A stretch of 64,000 nt of DNA, taken from contig NZ_CP047156.1 in the NCBI RefSeq assembly GCF_009834025.1, positions 806,001-870,000 of the forward strand, in the 5' to 3' direction. Made by a program: the position numbers and the translations under genes. The notes beneath the pieces are model-generated. The model was not told the DNA's origin, ran no database searches, and saw only the letters and a list, made by a program, of their open reading frames with translations. The stretch is from Epidermidibacterium keratini. Its GTDB lineage: Bacteria; Actinomycetota; Actinomycetes; Mycobacteriales; Antricoccaceae. Numbering within the stretch: the stretch's first letter is position 1; each line of letters begins with the position of its first letter. This document shows, in pieces, positions 17,234 through 25,607 of this stretch.

Positions 17234-18399
17234 GCGGCGACCTCAGCGAAAGTCAGCAATTTGTCCCGGTAGTACTCGTACTGCTGGCGACGGGCCTGTA
17301 GTTCAGCGGGAAGACCTTCGGTCAGGCTGTTGGTAAGTGCCTCGAACCTGTCAAGGATCTCGACAATCTTCTTCTGCTCAGCGATTGGTGGAACCGGGAC
17401 AACGACGGACTTCACGATGTCCGCGTTGAGGTTCTGCACCGTCCCACTACCGGCACGCCGCGCGAACTCGGACTGGACCGTCTTGGATCGCAGCAAGTGG
17501 TACAAGAAGTCAGGAACAAACGACTCGGCAAAGTCGCTGATCGCCAGCCATCCGTCGTGGATACAGCCTTCGATCTGCGAGATGTACGGACGGCCGAAGC
17601 TCATCGAGTTCGACATCACGAAGTCGCCCGGCCGCACTCGACGCGACTTCTGGGCGCCTTCCGGCGTGACGTACTGCGCGGTCTTGGTAATGAACTTGTC
17701 TCCCGCAGGGACGTCGCCGATCTTGATCCATGGAACACCACTCTCGGCGTCCGTGAGGAACGACTGGATCGGACGAGGCGAAGCCCCTCGAACAATCGAG
17801 GCGAGATCACCCATCGGAATCCTCCGTACCCCCCCCGCTTCAGGGAAGGTCAGAAGCGTGTCCCGGTAGTGGGCATACTGCTGGCGCCGCGCTTCTAGCT
17901 CCGCTTCTAGCTCCGCTTCTAGCTCCGTGAACGCGTCCAATACCTTCACGATCTCGCGCTGCACCTCGACCGGCGGCACTGCGATCCGGAAGTCAGTGAT
18001 CATAGGCTTGCGGATCGAGGTCACGGTCGCGTTCACGGCCTTAGCCAAGATGAACCTCTTAAAGTTGGCGCGGAAGAAGTAGTACGCGTACTTCGCGGAC
18101 ACGTCGTCAGCCTTGAAGGCGATCCGATACGCCCGCTGATGCAGGGCGTACTTACCGTTGACGTAGTGAAAGATGTCCCCGACTCCACCCTCGCCAGGAA
18201 TCAAGACGGCTTCCTCGTCGAACTCGAATGAGTCCTTGCGCATCACGTCCTTCGAGCGCACGTAGAACGGGTACTCGCCATCCTCGGTCGCGTCCTTCCG
18301 GTCGCTGCTTCCAGTACCAACCGCAGCGATCTCGCCGACCGACCGGAATGGGACACCGCCGGGACAGTGCTCGCGGAGCAGGTCGTCGATGCGGCTCAC
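17230..18399 (-). CDS. hsdS: Type I restriction-modification specificity subunit HsdS
   Basis: A 389-residue specificity subunit. It has two target recognition domains (about residues 1-140 and 185-340) each followed by a conserved helical spacer: LDAFTELEAELEAELEAR with RRQQYAHYRD (about 154-180), and LDRFEALTNSLTEGLPAELQ with RRQQYEYYRD near the C-terminus. The two halves recognise the two parts of a bipartite DNA site. The central spacer contains three LEAE-type units encoded by three perfect 12-bp repeats (17890-17925). The start is GTG 18399, overlapping the hsdM stop (GTGA). HsdS joins HsdM to make the methyltransferase and HsdR to make the restriction complex. Confidence 0.95.
   Translation of the reverse strand: MSRIDDLLREHCPGGVPFRSVGEIAAVGTGSSDRKDATEDGEYPFYVRSKDVMRKDSFEFDEEAVLIPGEGGVGDIFHYVNGKYALHQRAYRIAFKADDVSAKYAYYFFRANFKRFILAKAVNATVTSIRKPMITDFRIAVPPVEVQREIVKVLDAFTELEAELEAELEARRQQYAHYRDTLLTFPEAGGVRRIPMGDLASIVRGASPRPIQSFLTDAESGVPWIKIGDVPAGDKFITKTAQYVTPEGAQKSRRVRPGDFVMSNSMSFGRPYISQIEGCIHDGWLAISDFAESFVPDFLYHLLRSKTVQSEFARRAGSGTVQNLNADIVKSVVVPVPPIAEQKKIVEILDRFEALTNSLTEGLPAELQARRQQYEYYRDKLLTFAEVAA
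17890..17925 (-). repeat. Three perfect 12-bp repeats in the hsdS spacer
   Basis: CGCTTCTAGCTC occurs three times without a gap or mismatch (plus-strand reading). Because 12 is a multiple of 3, loss or gain keeps the frame and changes the helical spacer by 4 residues. In the EcoR124 family a change of 4-residue repeat number in the same location alters the spacing between the two half-sites. Confidence 0.85.
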
Positions 18400-19961
18400 G
18401 TGGCACTCTCCAGGTCGGCCACGATCGCGTCGATCTGCGTGCGCAACTCGGCCTGACGCGCCACGATCCCGGCGATCCGCGCGTTCAGTTCGGTGATATC
18501 GATGGCCTCACGGGTGTCCGCGGCCTCAACCCAGGAGGTCACAGAAAGGTTGTAGTTTTTCTCAGCGATCTGCTCGGTCGGGATGACGGCGCTGAAGTGT
18601 TCGATCGTTTCGCGCTTGGTGTACTCCTCGAGGATCTTCTGCTGATGCTCGGGCAGGAGCTTGTTCTTGTTTCCGACGCGCTTGAACTCGGCGGAGGCGT
18701 TGATGAAGAGCACCGAACTGTCCTTGCGAGACTTCTTGAGCACGAGGATGCAGGTCTGGATCGTGGTGCCGAAGAACAAGTCGGGAGGGAGTTGAATGAC
18801 CGTGTCGACGTAGTTGTTGTCGATCAGGTACTTGCGGATCTTCTGCTCGGCTCCGCCTCGGTACATAACTCCGGGGAACTCGACGATGGCCGCTGTGCCG
18901 TTGACCGCTAGCCAGTTGAGCATGTGCATCGTGAATGCCAGGTCGGCGTAGCCCTTCGGGGCGAGCACGCCTGCGGGCGCGAACCTTGGGTCGTTGATCA
19001 ACAGTGGATTGGCGTCGCCTTCCCACTTGATCGAGTACGGCGGGTTGGACACGATCGCCTCGAACGGCTCATCGTCCCAATGCGCCGGGTCAGTCAGCGT
19101 GTCGCCGTGGGCTATGTCGAACTTCTCGTAGTTGATGTCGTGTAGGAACATGTTGATCCGCGCGAGGTTGTAAGTGGTCAGGTTGATCTCCTGACCGTAG
19201 AAGCCCTGCCGAACGTTGTCCTTGCCCAGGACCTTGGCGAACTTCAGCAGCAATGATCCCGAGCCAACGGCGGGGTCATAGACCTTGTTGACCTTCGTCT
19301 TGCCAATCACCGTGATGCGCGCCAGTAACTCAGAGACCTCCTGCGGCGTGTAGTACTCACCACCCGACTTCCCAGCCTGCGAGGCGTACATCTGCATGAG
19401 GTATTCGTATGCATCGCCGAAAAGGTCGATCGAGTTATCCTCGAAGTTGCCCAGCGGCAGGTCGCCAATCGCGTCGAGCAGTTTGACGAGCTTCTGGTTG
19501 CGTTTGGCGACCGTGTTGCCGAGCTTGCTGCTGTTGACGTCGAGGTCGTCGAAGAGACCTTTCAGGTCGTCTTCGCTGTCGGTACCGATGGCAGAGCCTT
19601 CAATGTTCTTGAAGACTCGCTCCAGCGTTTCGTTCAGGTTGTCGTCTTGTGCCGCACGGGCACGCACGTTCTGGAACAACTCCGAAGGCAGGATGTAGAA
19701 GCCTTTTTCGCTGACCGTCTCTTTGCGTCCGAACTCCGCATCTGCGTCGGGAAGCTTGGTGTAGTCGAAGGTGGCATCACCGGCTTCGTGCTCGCCCTTG
19801 TTGACGTAGGCGGCGAGGTTCTCTGACACAAAGCGGTAGAAGAGCATGCCGAGTACGTAGGATTTGAAGTCCCAGCCATCGACGGACCCTCGCAGGTCGT
19901 TGGCAATCCGCCAGATGGTTTTGTGTAGCTCAGCTCGCTGAGTCTCTTTCGACATCGCCAT
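18396..19961 (-). CDS. hsdM: Type I restriction-modification methyltransferase HsdM
   Basis: A 521-residue N6-adenine DNA methyltransferase subunit. An N-terminal helical domain (about 5-150, WRIANDLRGSVDGWDFKSYV) precedes the SAM-binding motif I DPAVGSGSLL (about 229-238) and the catalytic motif IV NPPY (306-309). GGEYYTPQEVSELLARI just before motif I is the classical HsdM signature. The frame opens at TTG 19964, but ATG 19961 has GAGAGG at good spacing. It is the first gene of the five-gene operon. The 190-base gap upstream (19965-20154) is A/T-richer than its surroundings and probably holds the promoter. Confidence 0.95.
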   Translation of the reverse strand: MAMSKETQRAELHKTIWRIANDLRGSVDGWDFKSYVLGMLFYRFVSENLAAYVNKGEHEAGDATFDYTKLPDADAEFGRKETVSEKGFYILPSELFQNVRARAAQDDNLNETLERVFKNIEGSAIGTDSEDDLKGLFDDLDVNSSKLGNTVAKRNQKLVKLLDAIGDLPLGNFEDNSIDLFGDAYEYLMQMYASQAGKSGGEYYTPQEVSELLARITVIGKTKVNKVYDPAVGSGSLLLKFAKVLGKDNVRQGFYGQEINLTTYNLARINMFLHDINYEKFDIAHGDTLTDPAHWDDEPFEAIVSNPPYSIKWEGDANPLLINDPRFAPAGVLAPKGYADLAFTMHMLNWLAVNGTAAIVEFPGVMYRGGAEQKIRKYLIDNNYVDTVIQLPPDLFFGTTIQTCILVLKKSRKDSSVLFINASAEFKRVGNKNKLLPEHQQKILEEYTKRETIEHFSAVIPTEQIAEKNYNLSVTSWVEAADTREAIDITELNARIAGIVARQAELRTQIDAIVADLESAT

Positions 19962-20154
19962 CAACGCGCCTCTCGCGCTGGTGGGATGTCCGTGTAACTC
20001 TGACCGCTGTTCATTATGACCTCAATTTTAACAAACTTCGAACACTTGTACGAGGATGGTTAGTTTTCGCCGTTTCTCGGTCGAATCATCACACCCATCA
20101 ACGACATTTGCATCGAAGACACACGCGGCGGGGAAGGTCCGGCGGCGTGGCGAG

Positions 20155-21000
20155 TCAGACGACCCATCCCTCCGGTAGGGACATGTGACTCGGGGCATCT
20201 GTGCTATCCCAGTATTGCTGCGTGCGGGCCGAGACGAGATCACCGGAAGCGGGCTTGTCGAGTGACCACCGCAGACTCACGTCTACGGTCCTGTCGGGGA
20301 AGGTGCGTGTCTGTACCCAGATTCGTGGATCTGCAGTCGACGCCATGAACTGCCAGCGAGGTGCAACCGGCATTGGCCAGTGGATTCGAAAGGTGATCAT
20401 CGCGCCATAGTCCACTGCGCTCATATCAAGCGGTTGCTTCAGCGCCAACGTCTGGCTGTAGGTCTCCTGATTGTCGAAGGTGTCGCGATGCTGCGTGAGG
20501 TCGACGTCGATCTCTTCGCCGTTGATGTCGATGATCGGGGCGCGCCAGGATTCTTGCTCGCGATAGAAGCGACATATCAGATCCGCGGCGTTGCCGGACT
20601 GAAAGACCGTCACGACGACGCGCGGACGAGCGAGTGGTGCACGGTCGCGAATGATTCGAGCGAGTTCCCGGATGCCGTCATCGCTGCGCCGCCTGGGCGT
20701 ACGGGTGGCTTCCAGATGGAACTCTGCACAGTATTGCCAGAGCCGCTGGTCGAGCGTCTCACGGCCAATCCCCCACCCAGCGGTGTAGAAGAACGCCCCG
20801 ATTTTCGACTCCGGGTCGGTGCCGTGGGTTTCTCGTAGCCGTTCGAGCTCTGACCAGGCTTGAGAGACGCTGCCGTTACCGAGATAGTCCACGATCTCAT
20901 CGCAGGTCGCGATCCGACTCTCGTCGGGAATCCCGGCGCCGGTGCGAATCGCGCGCAGTTCGACCTCGACTCGATCTCGCGCGGGGTCGTGCTTCGCCAT
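20155..21000 (-). CDS. Hypothetical protein between the hsd operon and the mobile element
   Basis: A 281-residue soluble protein of unknown family. An N-terminal helical half (AWSELERLRETHGTDPESKI, YTAGWGIGRETLDQRLWQYC) precedes a beta-rich, tryptophan-rich C-terminal half (ITFRIHWPMPVAPRWQFMAS). The frame begins at GTG 21006; ATG 21000 follows an AGGG at 7 bases and is preferred. It is transcribed toward hsdM, 190 bases away, so it could lie on the same transcript, but it is more likely separate. It is divergent from the small-protein operon at 21128. Its place suggests it belongs to the island. Confidence 0.65.
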   Translation of the reverse strand: MAKHDPARDRVEVELRAIRTGAGIPDESRIATCDEIVDYLGNGSVSQAWSELERLRETHGTDPESKIGAFFYTAGWGIGRETLDQRLWQYCAEFHLEATRTPRRRSDDGIRELARIIRDRAPLARPRVVVTVFQSGNAADLICRFYREQESWRAPIIDINGEEIDVDLTQHRDTFDNQETYSQTLALKQPLDMSAVDYGAMITFRIHWPMPVAPRWQFMASTADPRIWVQTRTFPDRTVDVSLRWSLDKPASGDLVSARTQQYWDSTDAPSHMSLPEGWVV

Positions 21001-21127
21001 GGTCACGCCCTGTCAGTTTTGTGTCAGTGACGAGAGATGGCCTCGTCGGTTTGAATCGTAAGTGTCACCGAGTCCGGATCACACCGGGCCGGTGACGTTG
21101 TCATTCACACCTGGTCAAGGAGAGGTC

Positions 21128-21424
21128 ATGTTCGATATCGAACGCCGGCACACGGGCGAGTTGTCGTCAGTGCCTGAGTCGTTTACGAAGCGCGAAGGAC
21201 GTGCGCTCGTCGCCCGTCAGAACGCCGCGATTTCTGAGGGAATCGTGTCCAACACTCGCGTGCAAGCCCGCGGGATAGTCGCTGCCACCGGCGTGCAGCT
21301 CACCGGGATGCTGAGCCGAGAAGCGTTGTTCCAAGCACAAGGCGATCCGGAGGCGTATCGCCGCTGCGGCACGGTCGTTGATGCGTTCGCACTGTTCTCT
21401 GCGAACGAGGTGCGCAAGCCATGA
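21128..21424 (+). CDS. Small hypothetical element protein (98 aa)
   Basis: First gene of a four-gene run of small overlapping genes. ATG 21128 is preceded by AAGGAGAGG at ideal distance; a longer frame from 21062 lacks one. The protein is soluble, with a helical middle (REGRALVARQNAAISEGIVS) and no recognised motif. It overlaps the next start (ATGA). In actinobacterial mobilisable elements such small genes often stand ahead of the transfer ATPase. The function is unknown. Confidence 0.65.
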   Translation: MFDIERRHTGELSSVPESFTKREGRALVARQNAAISEGIVSNTRVQARGIVAATGVQLTGMLSREALFQAQGDPEAYRRCGTVVDAFALFSANEVRKP

Positions 21425-21621
21425 GTGCTCAGACCTGCCAACCCGAGGAAACTCCCGTGCACATCGAGGTCGTTGCCGTGGTCGCTCACTGCGTCACCGA
21501 ACTCGAGCAGATTGGCCGGGCCGCTGAGTTGACAACGCCAGCGGTCGCTCGGGCTGTTGAGCGTGTCGCGCAGCAGATCGCCGGAACGGTCATTGACCGC
21601 CTCCGGGAGTGGCCATCATGA
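21421..21621 (+). CDS. Small hypothetical element protein (66 aa)
   Basis: A 66-residue, acidic, helical protein (VVAHCVTELEQIGRAAELTT, VERVAQQIAGTVIDRLREW) with no family recognised. Both ends overlap its neighbours by ATGA, so it is translationally coupled to the 98-residue protein before it and the membrane protein after it. Confidence 0.6.
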   Translation: MSAQTCQPEETPVHIEVVAVVAHCVTELEQIGRAAELTTPAVARAVERVAQQIAGTVIDRLREWPS

Positions 21622-21893
21622 GCAGTCTCGGAGCGGCACTGGGTAACTTCGCCCTTCTACTCCTCATCTTCGCTGGCTTCCTCGTCGTCGGCTTCGCGAT
21701 CTGGTGGGCCTGGTGCACCGCATACGACCTATTCACGCGCATCTGGGAGGAGTACGTGGTTGGGCCGCGACGCCGTCGTGCTGAACAGGCCGAGGAGCTG
21801 GCACGGATCCGCCGCGACGCGGGCGAGCGCATCGATCGACTACACCAGGCCTTCCAGGTTGCCAGCGATGAGATCCGCAGGCGCAGTCCGTGA
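21618..21893 (+). CDS. Single-pass membrane protein with coiled-coil tail (91 aa)
   Basis: A hydrophobic segment at about residues 9-33 (FALLLLIFAGFLVVGFAIWW) is followed by a charged helical tail (RRRRAEQAEELARIRRDAGE), suggesting a membrane anchor with a cytosolic coiled coil. ATG 21618 overlaps the previous stop and has GGGAG 8 bases upstream. It may help position the transfer ATPase at the membrane; this is inferred from the context only. Confidence 0.65.
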   Translation: MSSLGAALGNFALLLLIFAGFLVVGFAIWWAWCTAYDLFTRIWEEYVVGPRRRRAEQAEELARIRRDAGERIDRLHQAFQVASDEIRRRSP

Positions 21894-22063
21894 GGCGCTC
21901 ATCAGGCGGACTCGTGGCGAGTGCATGGTCACTAGTCCTAGCTGGAATAGGTCTGTATCTAGTCGGCACCTTGTTGGCCTCGGTGTGGTGGGTGCTGGTG
22001 CTCACTGCGCTCACGCTCCTCGGCATCTGTGCAGGTGCCTGGTGGCTGTGGCGGCGCTGGTAG
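21890..22063 (+). CDS. Short two-segment membrane protein (57 aa)
   Basis: A frame of 57 codons starting at GTG 21890 that overlaps the previous stop (GTGA). Two hydrophobic segments (VASAWSLVLAGIGLYLVGTL and VWWVLVLTALTLLGICAGAW) are joined by a very short turn, and the C-terminus is WLWRRW. It is the last of the four small coupled genes. The overlap and the membrane character are the evidence that it is real. Confidence 0.6.
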   Translation: MRRSSGGLVASAWSLVLAGIGLYLVGTLLASVWWVLVLTALTLLGICAGAWWLWRRW

Positions 22064-22209
22064 CCGCGACGTTGTCTGCGCGAGTGTCTATTTCACAACT
22101 GCCGAGCGATAACTGATCGCCTCGTGGTGGCCGTGTTCCGGTCGCTGTTGTGGAATCCGCGCATCGTCTTCACAAGCACATTCGGATGCGTCATAACTAG
22201 ACGCATTGC

Positions 22210-22225
22210 CTTGCATTTGCGCAAG
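22210..22225. promoter_or_regulatory. Element operator candidate A (CTTGC-N6-GCAAG)
   Basis: CTTGCATTTGCGCAAG has 5-base inverted arms. It matches the site at 28176-28191 in 15 of 16 positions and, with the following 4 bases, in 18 of 20. It lies 36 bases before the start of the transfer operon at 22262. The XRE regulator of the element is the likely ligand. Confidence 0.5.
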
Positions 22226-22261
22226 TGCAACCCCATCAACCGACATGAAAGGAGGCGCGCT

Positions 22262-22519
22262 ATGCCCACGTCACAGAACCATCCAGATCCCGGAGAGCCG
22301 GATTTCAAGTACAGCCGTGTGCGTGGCGAGCGTCGCTCGTCACAGCGCGAACGTGCGCGCCGAGCCCGTGTTAATACAGGCAGCTCGTCCGGGGCGAAAC
22401 GTCTAGTTGTTCGCTCGAAGCTGCGCCAGCAACCCGATATGCGAAAGATCGCTCGCGCTGTCATCGACCTCGCGCAAGCCGACGAACGCCAGTTTGGCGA
22501 TCCGGAGGCACGGTCATGA
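22262..22519 (+). CDS. Small basic element protein (85 aa)
   Basis: ATG 22262 follows AAAGGAGG at optimal spacing. The protein is strongly basic (ERRSSQRERARRARVNTG, AKRLVVRSKLRQQPDMRK), then has a short helical end (IARAVIDLAQADERQFG). Such basic small proteins may bind DNA, but no fold is recognised. It opens the main transfer operon, and its stop overlaps the start of the TraG-like gene (ATGA). Confidence 0.6.
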   Translation: MPTSQNHPDPGEPDFKYSRVRGERRSSQRERARRARVNTGSSSGAKRLVVRSKLRQQPDMRKIARAVIDLAQADERQFGDPEARS

Positions 22520-24660
22520 GTTCGAGTTCGTGGGTTTGGCGCGAACTGGCCCTGCCTTCGCGCATCGATCCGAGCGCTGCCACAGATGCGCTCACGGCGC
22601 TAGCTGGTCTGCCGGGACATCCGTTGGTCGCCCTTGAAGCGATTGGCCGGGACGGCACGGTCGAGTGGCGCCTGGGCGCTCGGACGGATGTCTACCGCGC
22701 AGTGGTAGCGGCATTCCGTGCGCACATTCCGAGCTTGCGTGATGAAGCGGGTCAACAAGTGGACTCCGTCAGCCAGGTTACGTCCGTGCGGCTACCAGCT
22801 AGCCGCCGCTGGCCACTCAATCACCACGGCACCGCACCTGCCATCCGTGGATTGCTCTCGGTGTTCGCATCGACCACGCCAACAGAGTCGCTACGGATCC
22901 AGGTGCTACTCGGTCCGCGCTCCCATCCCTCACGAACGCCGAAGAATGGCACTGGCGGCTACCGCACTCCAGAGTCGGTATCCAAGAAGGCAAAAGAGAC
23001 ACGATTCGCCTGTGAAATCCGCATTGGCGCGAGTGCCGCAAGTCCGACCCGAGTTCGGAGCCTCATCAACCAGGCGGCGGCGGCGCTGCGGGCGCTCGAC
23101 GCGCCCGGTAATCACCTGCATCTTGTTCGGCGTCATGTGGCGGCGTTCGACGGCGCCCGTGCGCCGTGGCTGTGGCGCGTGACGTTGTCGGCCGCAGAGC
23201 TAGCGGCCTTTACCGGCTGGCCTATCGCCGATGCGACGGCCGGGCCACTTCCAGCCGTGCCACCGACTCATCCCGCTACGCTGGTCGCAACGTCCGCAGT
23301 CGCGAGATCTGGCCGCATTCTCGGTGACAGTCCGCTGCAGCGCGACCGACCAATTGCGATCAGCCAGGACGACAGCAGCCGGCATCTGCACGTCCTCGGC
23401 CCAACAGGCGTCGGCAAGAGCTCGCTGCTGGGCAACCTTGCGCTCCAAGACATCGAGGCCGGTCAAGGCGCCGTCGTTGTCGACCCCAAGTACGACCTCA
23501 TTCGCGATCTACTAGAACGGATCCCCGAGCACCGTCGAGACGACGTCGTCGTCCTCGACCCGACCGACCCGTCCCCTATTGGATTGCAACCCCTCGGCGG
23601 ACACGATGCGTTGTCTGCCGACTTATCTGCCGACGTCATCCTCGGCGTCTTCCACTCGCTCTACCGAGACTCATGGGGACCGCGGACCCACGACATCTTG
23701 CATGCCGCCCTGCTCACGCTGGCTCGACGAGGTGACGCATCGCTGGTCATGGTGCCGCTGCTGCTCACCAATCCTGGCCTTCGCCGTTCGATCACTGGGC
23801 GCATTGCCAGGAATGATCCGATGGGTCTTGGCACGTTCTGGGCCTGGTACGAACAGCTCTCCGACGCCGAGCGCTCGCAGACCATTGCGCCGCTGATGAA
23901 CAAGCTGCGCAGCGTCCTGCTCCGTCCAGGCCTTCGCGGCATCTTCGGACAACGCGCTCCGCGCTTCGCGCTGGGCGACGTCTTCAGCAAGCGCCGCATC
24001 CTGCTCGTAGCGCTGCGCAAAGACGCCATAGGCGATGAAGCCGCGCACTTGCTCGGCTCGTTGGTTGTCTCCTTCGTCTGGCAGGCCGCCAAGGCTCGCA
24101 CCGCCGTGCCGCAGCACGCTCGCATGCCCGTATCGATCGTGCTCGACGAGTTCCAAGACGTAGTACGCCTTCACGGCGACGTCAGCGATGCGCTAGCACA
24201 AGCCCGCTCACTCGGCGTCTCGTTCACCCTGGCACATCAGTACCTCAAGCAGGTGCCGCAGTCTCTGCGCGACGCGGTCACGGGCACCGTCCGTTCGCGC
24301 GTCGTATTTAGCACCAACAGCAGCGACGCCCGCGAGCTGGCTGCCACCACCGAACAGCTCCAGGCCGAGGACTTCCGCGCGCTGCCGCGATTCCAGGCAT
24401 ACGCCCAACTCCTCGCCGGCGGTTCGCCGCAAGGCTGGTGCTCGCTCCAGACTCGCCCACTGCCCTCACCGTGCAGCAACGCAACCGAGCTACTGCAGCA
24501 TTCACGATCCAGCTACGGGCAACCGCTCAGCGATGTCGAGGCCGACCTGCTCGAATTCATCCAGCCCGCAGCGAACGCGCCCGCCCAACAATTCGGCCGC
24601 CGACGGAACCCATTCAATCCGAACGATCAATCCGCATCCACGAAAGGAGACGCCTCATGA
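22516..24660 (+). CDS. VirD4/TraG-like conjugative coupling ATPase
   Basis: A 714-residue P-loop ATPase. Walker A GPTGVGKS lies at 295-302 in a HLHVLGPTGVGKSSLLGN context, Walker B IVLDEFQD at 541-548, and VVVDPKYDLI (about 320-329) matches the type IV coupling-protein/HerA-FtsK group. The N-terminal 280 residues are family-specific and have no obvious transmembrane helices, so membrane attachment may come from the small membrane proteins upstream. It should pump element DNA during transfer. Both ends overlap neighbours (ATGA), so it is part of a coupled operon with the replication-relaxation gene. Confidence 0.85.
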   Translation: MSSSSWVWRELALPSRIDPSAATDALTALAGLPGHPLVALEAIGRDGTVEWRLGARTDVYRAVVAAFRAHIPSLRDEAGQQVDSVSQVTSVRLPASRRWPLNHHGTAPAIRGLLSVFASTTPTESLRIQVLLGPRSHPSRTPKNGTGGYRTPESVSKKAKETRFACEIRIGASAASPTRVRSLINQAAAALRALDAPGNHLHLVRRHVAAFDGARAPWLWRVTLSAAELAAFTGWPIADATAGPLPAVPPTHPATLVATSAVARSGRILGDSPLQRDRPIAISQDDSSRHLHVLGPTGVGKSSLLGNLALQDIEAGQGAVVVDPKYDLIRDLLERIPEHRRDDVVVLDPTDPSPIGLQPLGGHDALSADLSADVILGVFHSLYRDSWGPRTHDILHAALLTLARRGDASLVMVPLLLTNPGLRRSITGRIARNDPMGLGTFWAWYEQLSDAERSQTIAPLMNKLRSVLLRPGLRGIFGQRAPRFALGDVFSKRRILLVALRKDAIGDEAAHLLGSLVVSFVWQAAKARTAVPQHARMPVSIVLDEFQDVVRLHGDVSDALAQARSLGVSFTLAHQYLKQVPQSLRDAVTGTVRSRVVFSTNSSDARELAATTEQLQAEDFRALPRFQAYAQLLAGGSPQGWCSLQTRPLPSPCSNATELLQHSRSSYGQPLSDVEADLLEFIQPAANAPAQQFGRRRNPFNPNDQSASTKGDAS

Positions 24661-25607
24661 TGCGACACACTTCCCTGATCCTCACCGCGCCGCTCGCCTA
24701 CCCGTTCGGCTATTCGGACATTCGCTCGATCTGGCCGGTCAGCTGCCTAAGCGCTGCTTTAGCGGTGCCGAATGACCGAGGCCATTCGGCCTCGGAAGCC
24801 CATAAGGTTTCACGCCTGGGTCACCGACGAGCGGATCACCTGCGGGCAACCCTCAGCGAGCGTGACTGGCGGATACTGCAGCGACTCGGTGAGCACGGCT
24901 TCCTCACCACCGATCAAGTGCAGCGCTTTGTCTTTACCGACCACGCATCACCCGCCACGGCTACTCGCTCGACCCGGCGCACACTAAGCCGCCTGGAACG
25001 GCACCAGCTCATCGTCCGCCTCGCGCGTCAGCAAGGCGGTCCCTATGGCGGGAGCCATCCGGCCTCGTGGCAATTATCCAGCGGCGGCGCTCGATTGCTT
25101 CGCGGTACCGAGAAACACCGAGCGACCCGACCGTCCGTGCGCTGGCTCGCTCACTGCCTCGCCACGGCCGAGACTCACCTGCACGTACGCGAGTGCGCCC
25201 GGAGCCACCGGCTCAGCGTGGACCTCACCGTCGAACCAGACGCGTGGCGGCACTACCTCGGCCATGGCGGACAACGTCTCACGCTCAAGCCCGACCTGCT
25301 GGTTCGGCTGCGTGGGGAAGATACCGACGGCAGCTTCGACGACTGGTGGTTCATCGAGGTTGACCTCGGCACCGAGAGCCTGCCGACCGTTATCAATAAA
25401 TGCGGCCAGTACGCCGCCTACTGCGCATCAGGATCCTGGGACGACTCGTTCGGCGTCATGCCGCGCGTCCTCTGGGTCACCGACAAGCAACGCCGCGTAG
25501 ACCAGATCAGACAGTCCATCGCCCGGAAACGCTCGCTCGCTGACGGCTTATTCAGCACTTCGACACTCGCCAACCTCAGCGACTACCTCGACGGGAGTGC
25601 GACATGA
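24657..25607 (+). CDS. Replication-relaxation family protein
   Basis: A 316-residue protein of the replication-relaxation type found in actinobacterial plasmids and integrative elements. A winged-helix region (about 55-125: LSERDWRILQRLGEHGFLTT and RRTLSRLERHQLIVRLARQ) is followed by an alpha/beta domain containing KPDLLVRL and WWFIEVDLGTESLPTVINK, a nuclease-like Asp...Glu-x-Asp arrangement that is only suggestive. ATG 24657 overlaps the previous stop and has AAAGGAGA upstream; longer frames run into the ATPase gene. It probably acts at the origin of transfer or replication. Confidence 0.75.
   Translation: MMRHTSLILTAPLAYPFGYSDIRSIWPVSCLSAALAVPNDRGHSASEAHKVSRLGHRRADHLRATLSERDWRILQRLGEHGFLTTDQVQRFVFTDHASPATATRSTRRTLSRLERHQLIVRLARQQGGPYGGSHPASWQLSSGGARLLRGTEKHRATRPSVRWLAHCLATAETHLHVRECARSHRLSVDLTVEPDAWRHYLGHGGQRLTLKPDLLVRLRGEDTDGSFDDWWFIEVDLGTESLPTVINKCGQYAAYCASGSWDDSFGVMPRVLWVTDKQRRVDQIRQSIARKRSLADGLFSTSTLANLSDYLDGSAT

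Noticed and set aside
24438-24656. Extra 73 codons upstream of the replication-relaxation protein
   Set aside because: They overlap the 3' end of the ATPase gene. ATG 24657 has a ribosome binding site and the standard ATGA overlap.
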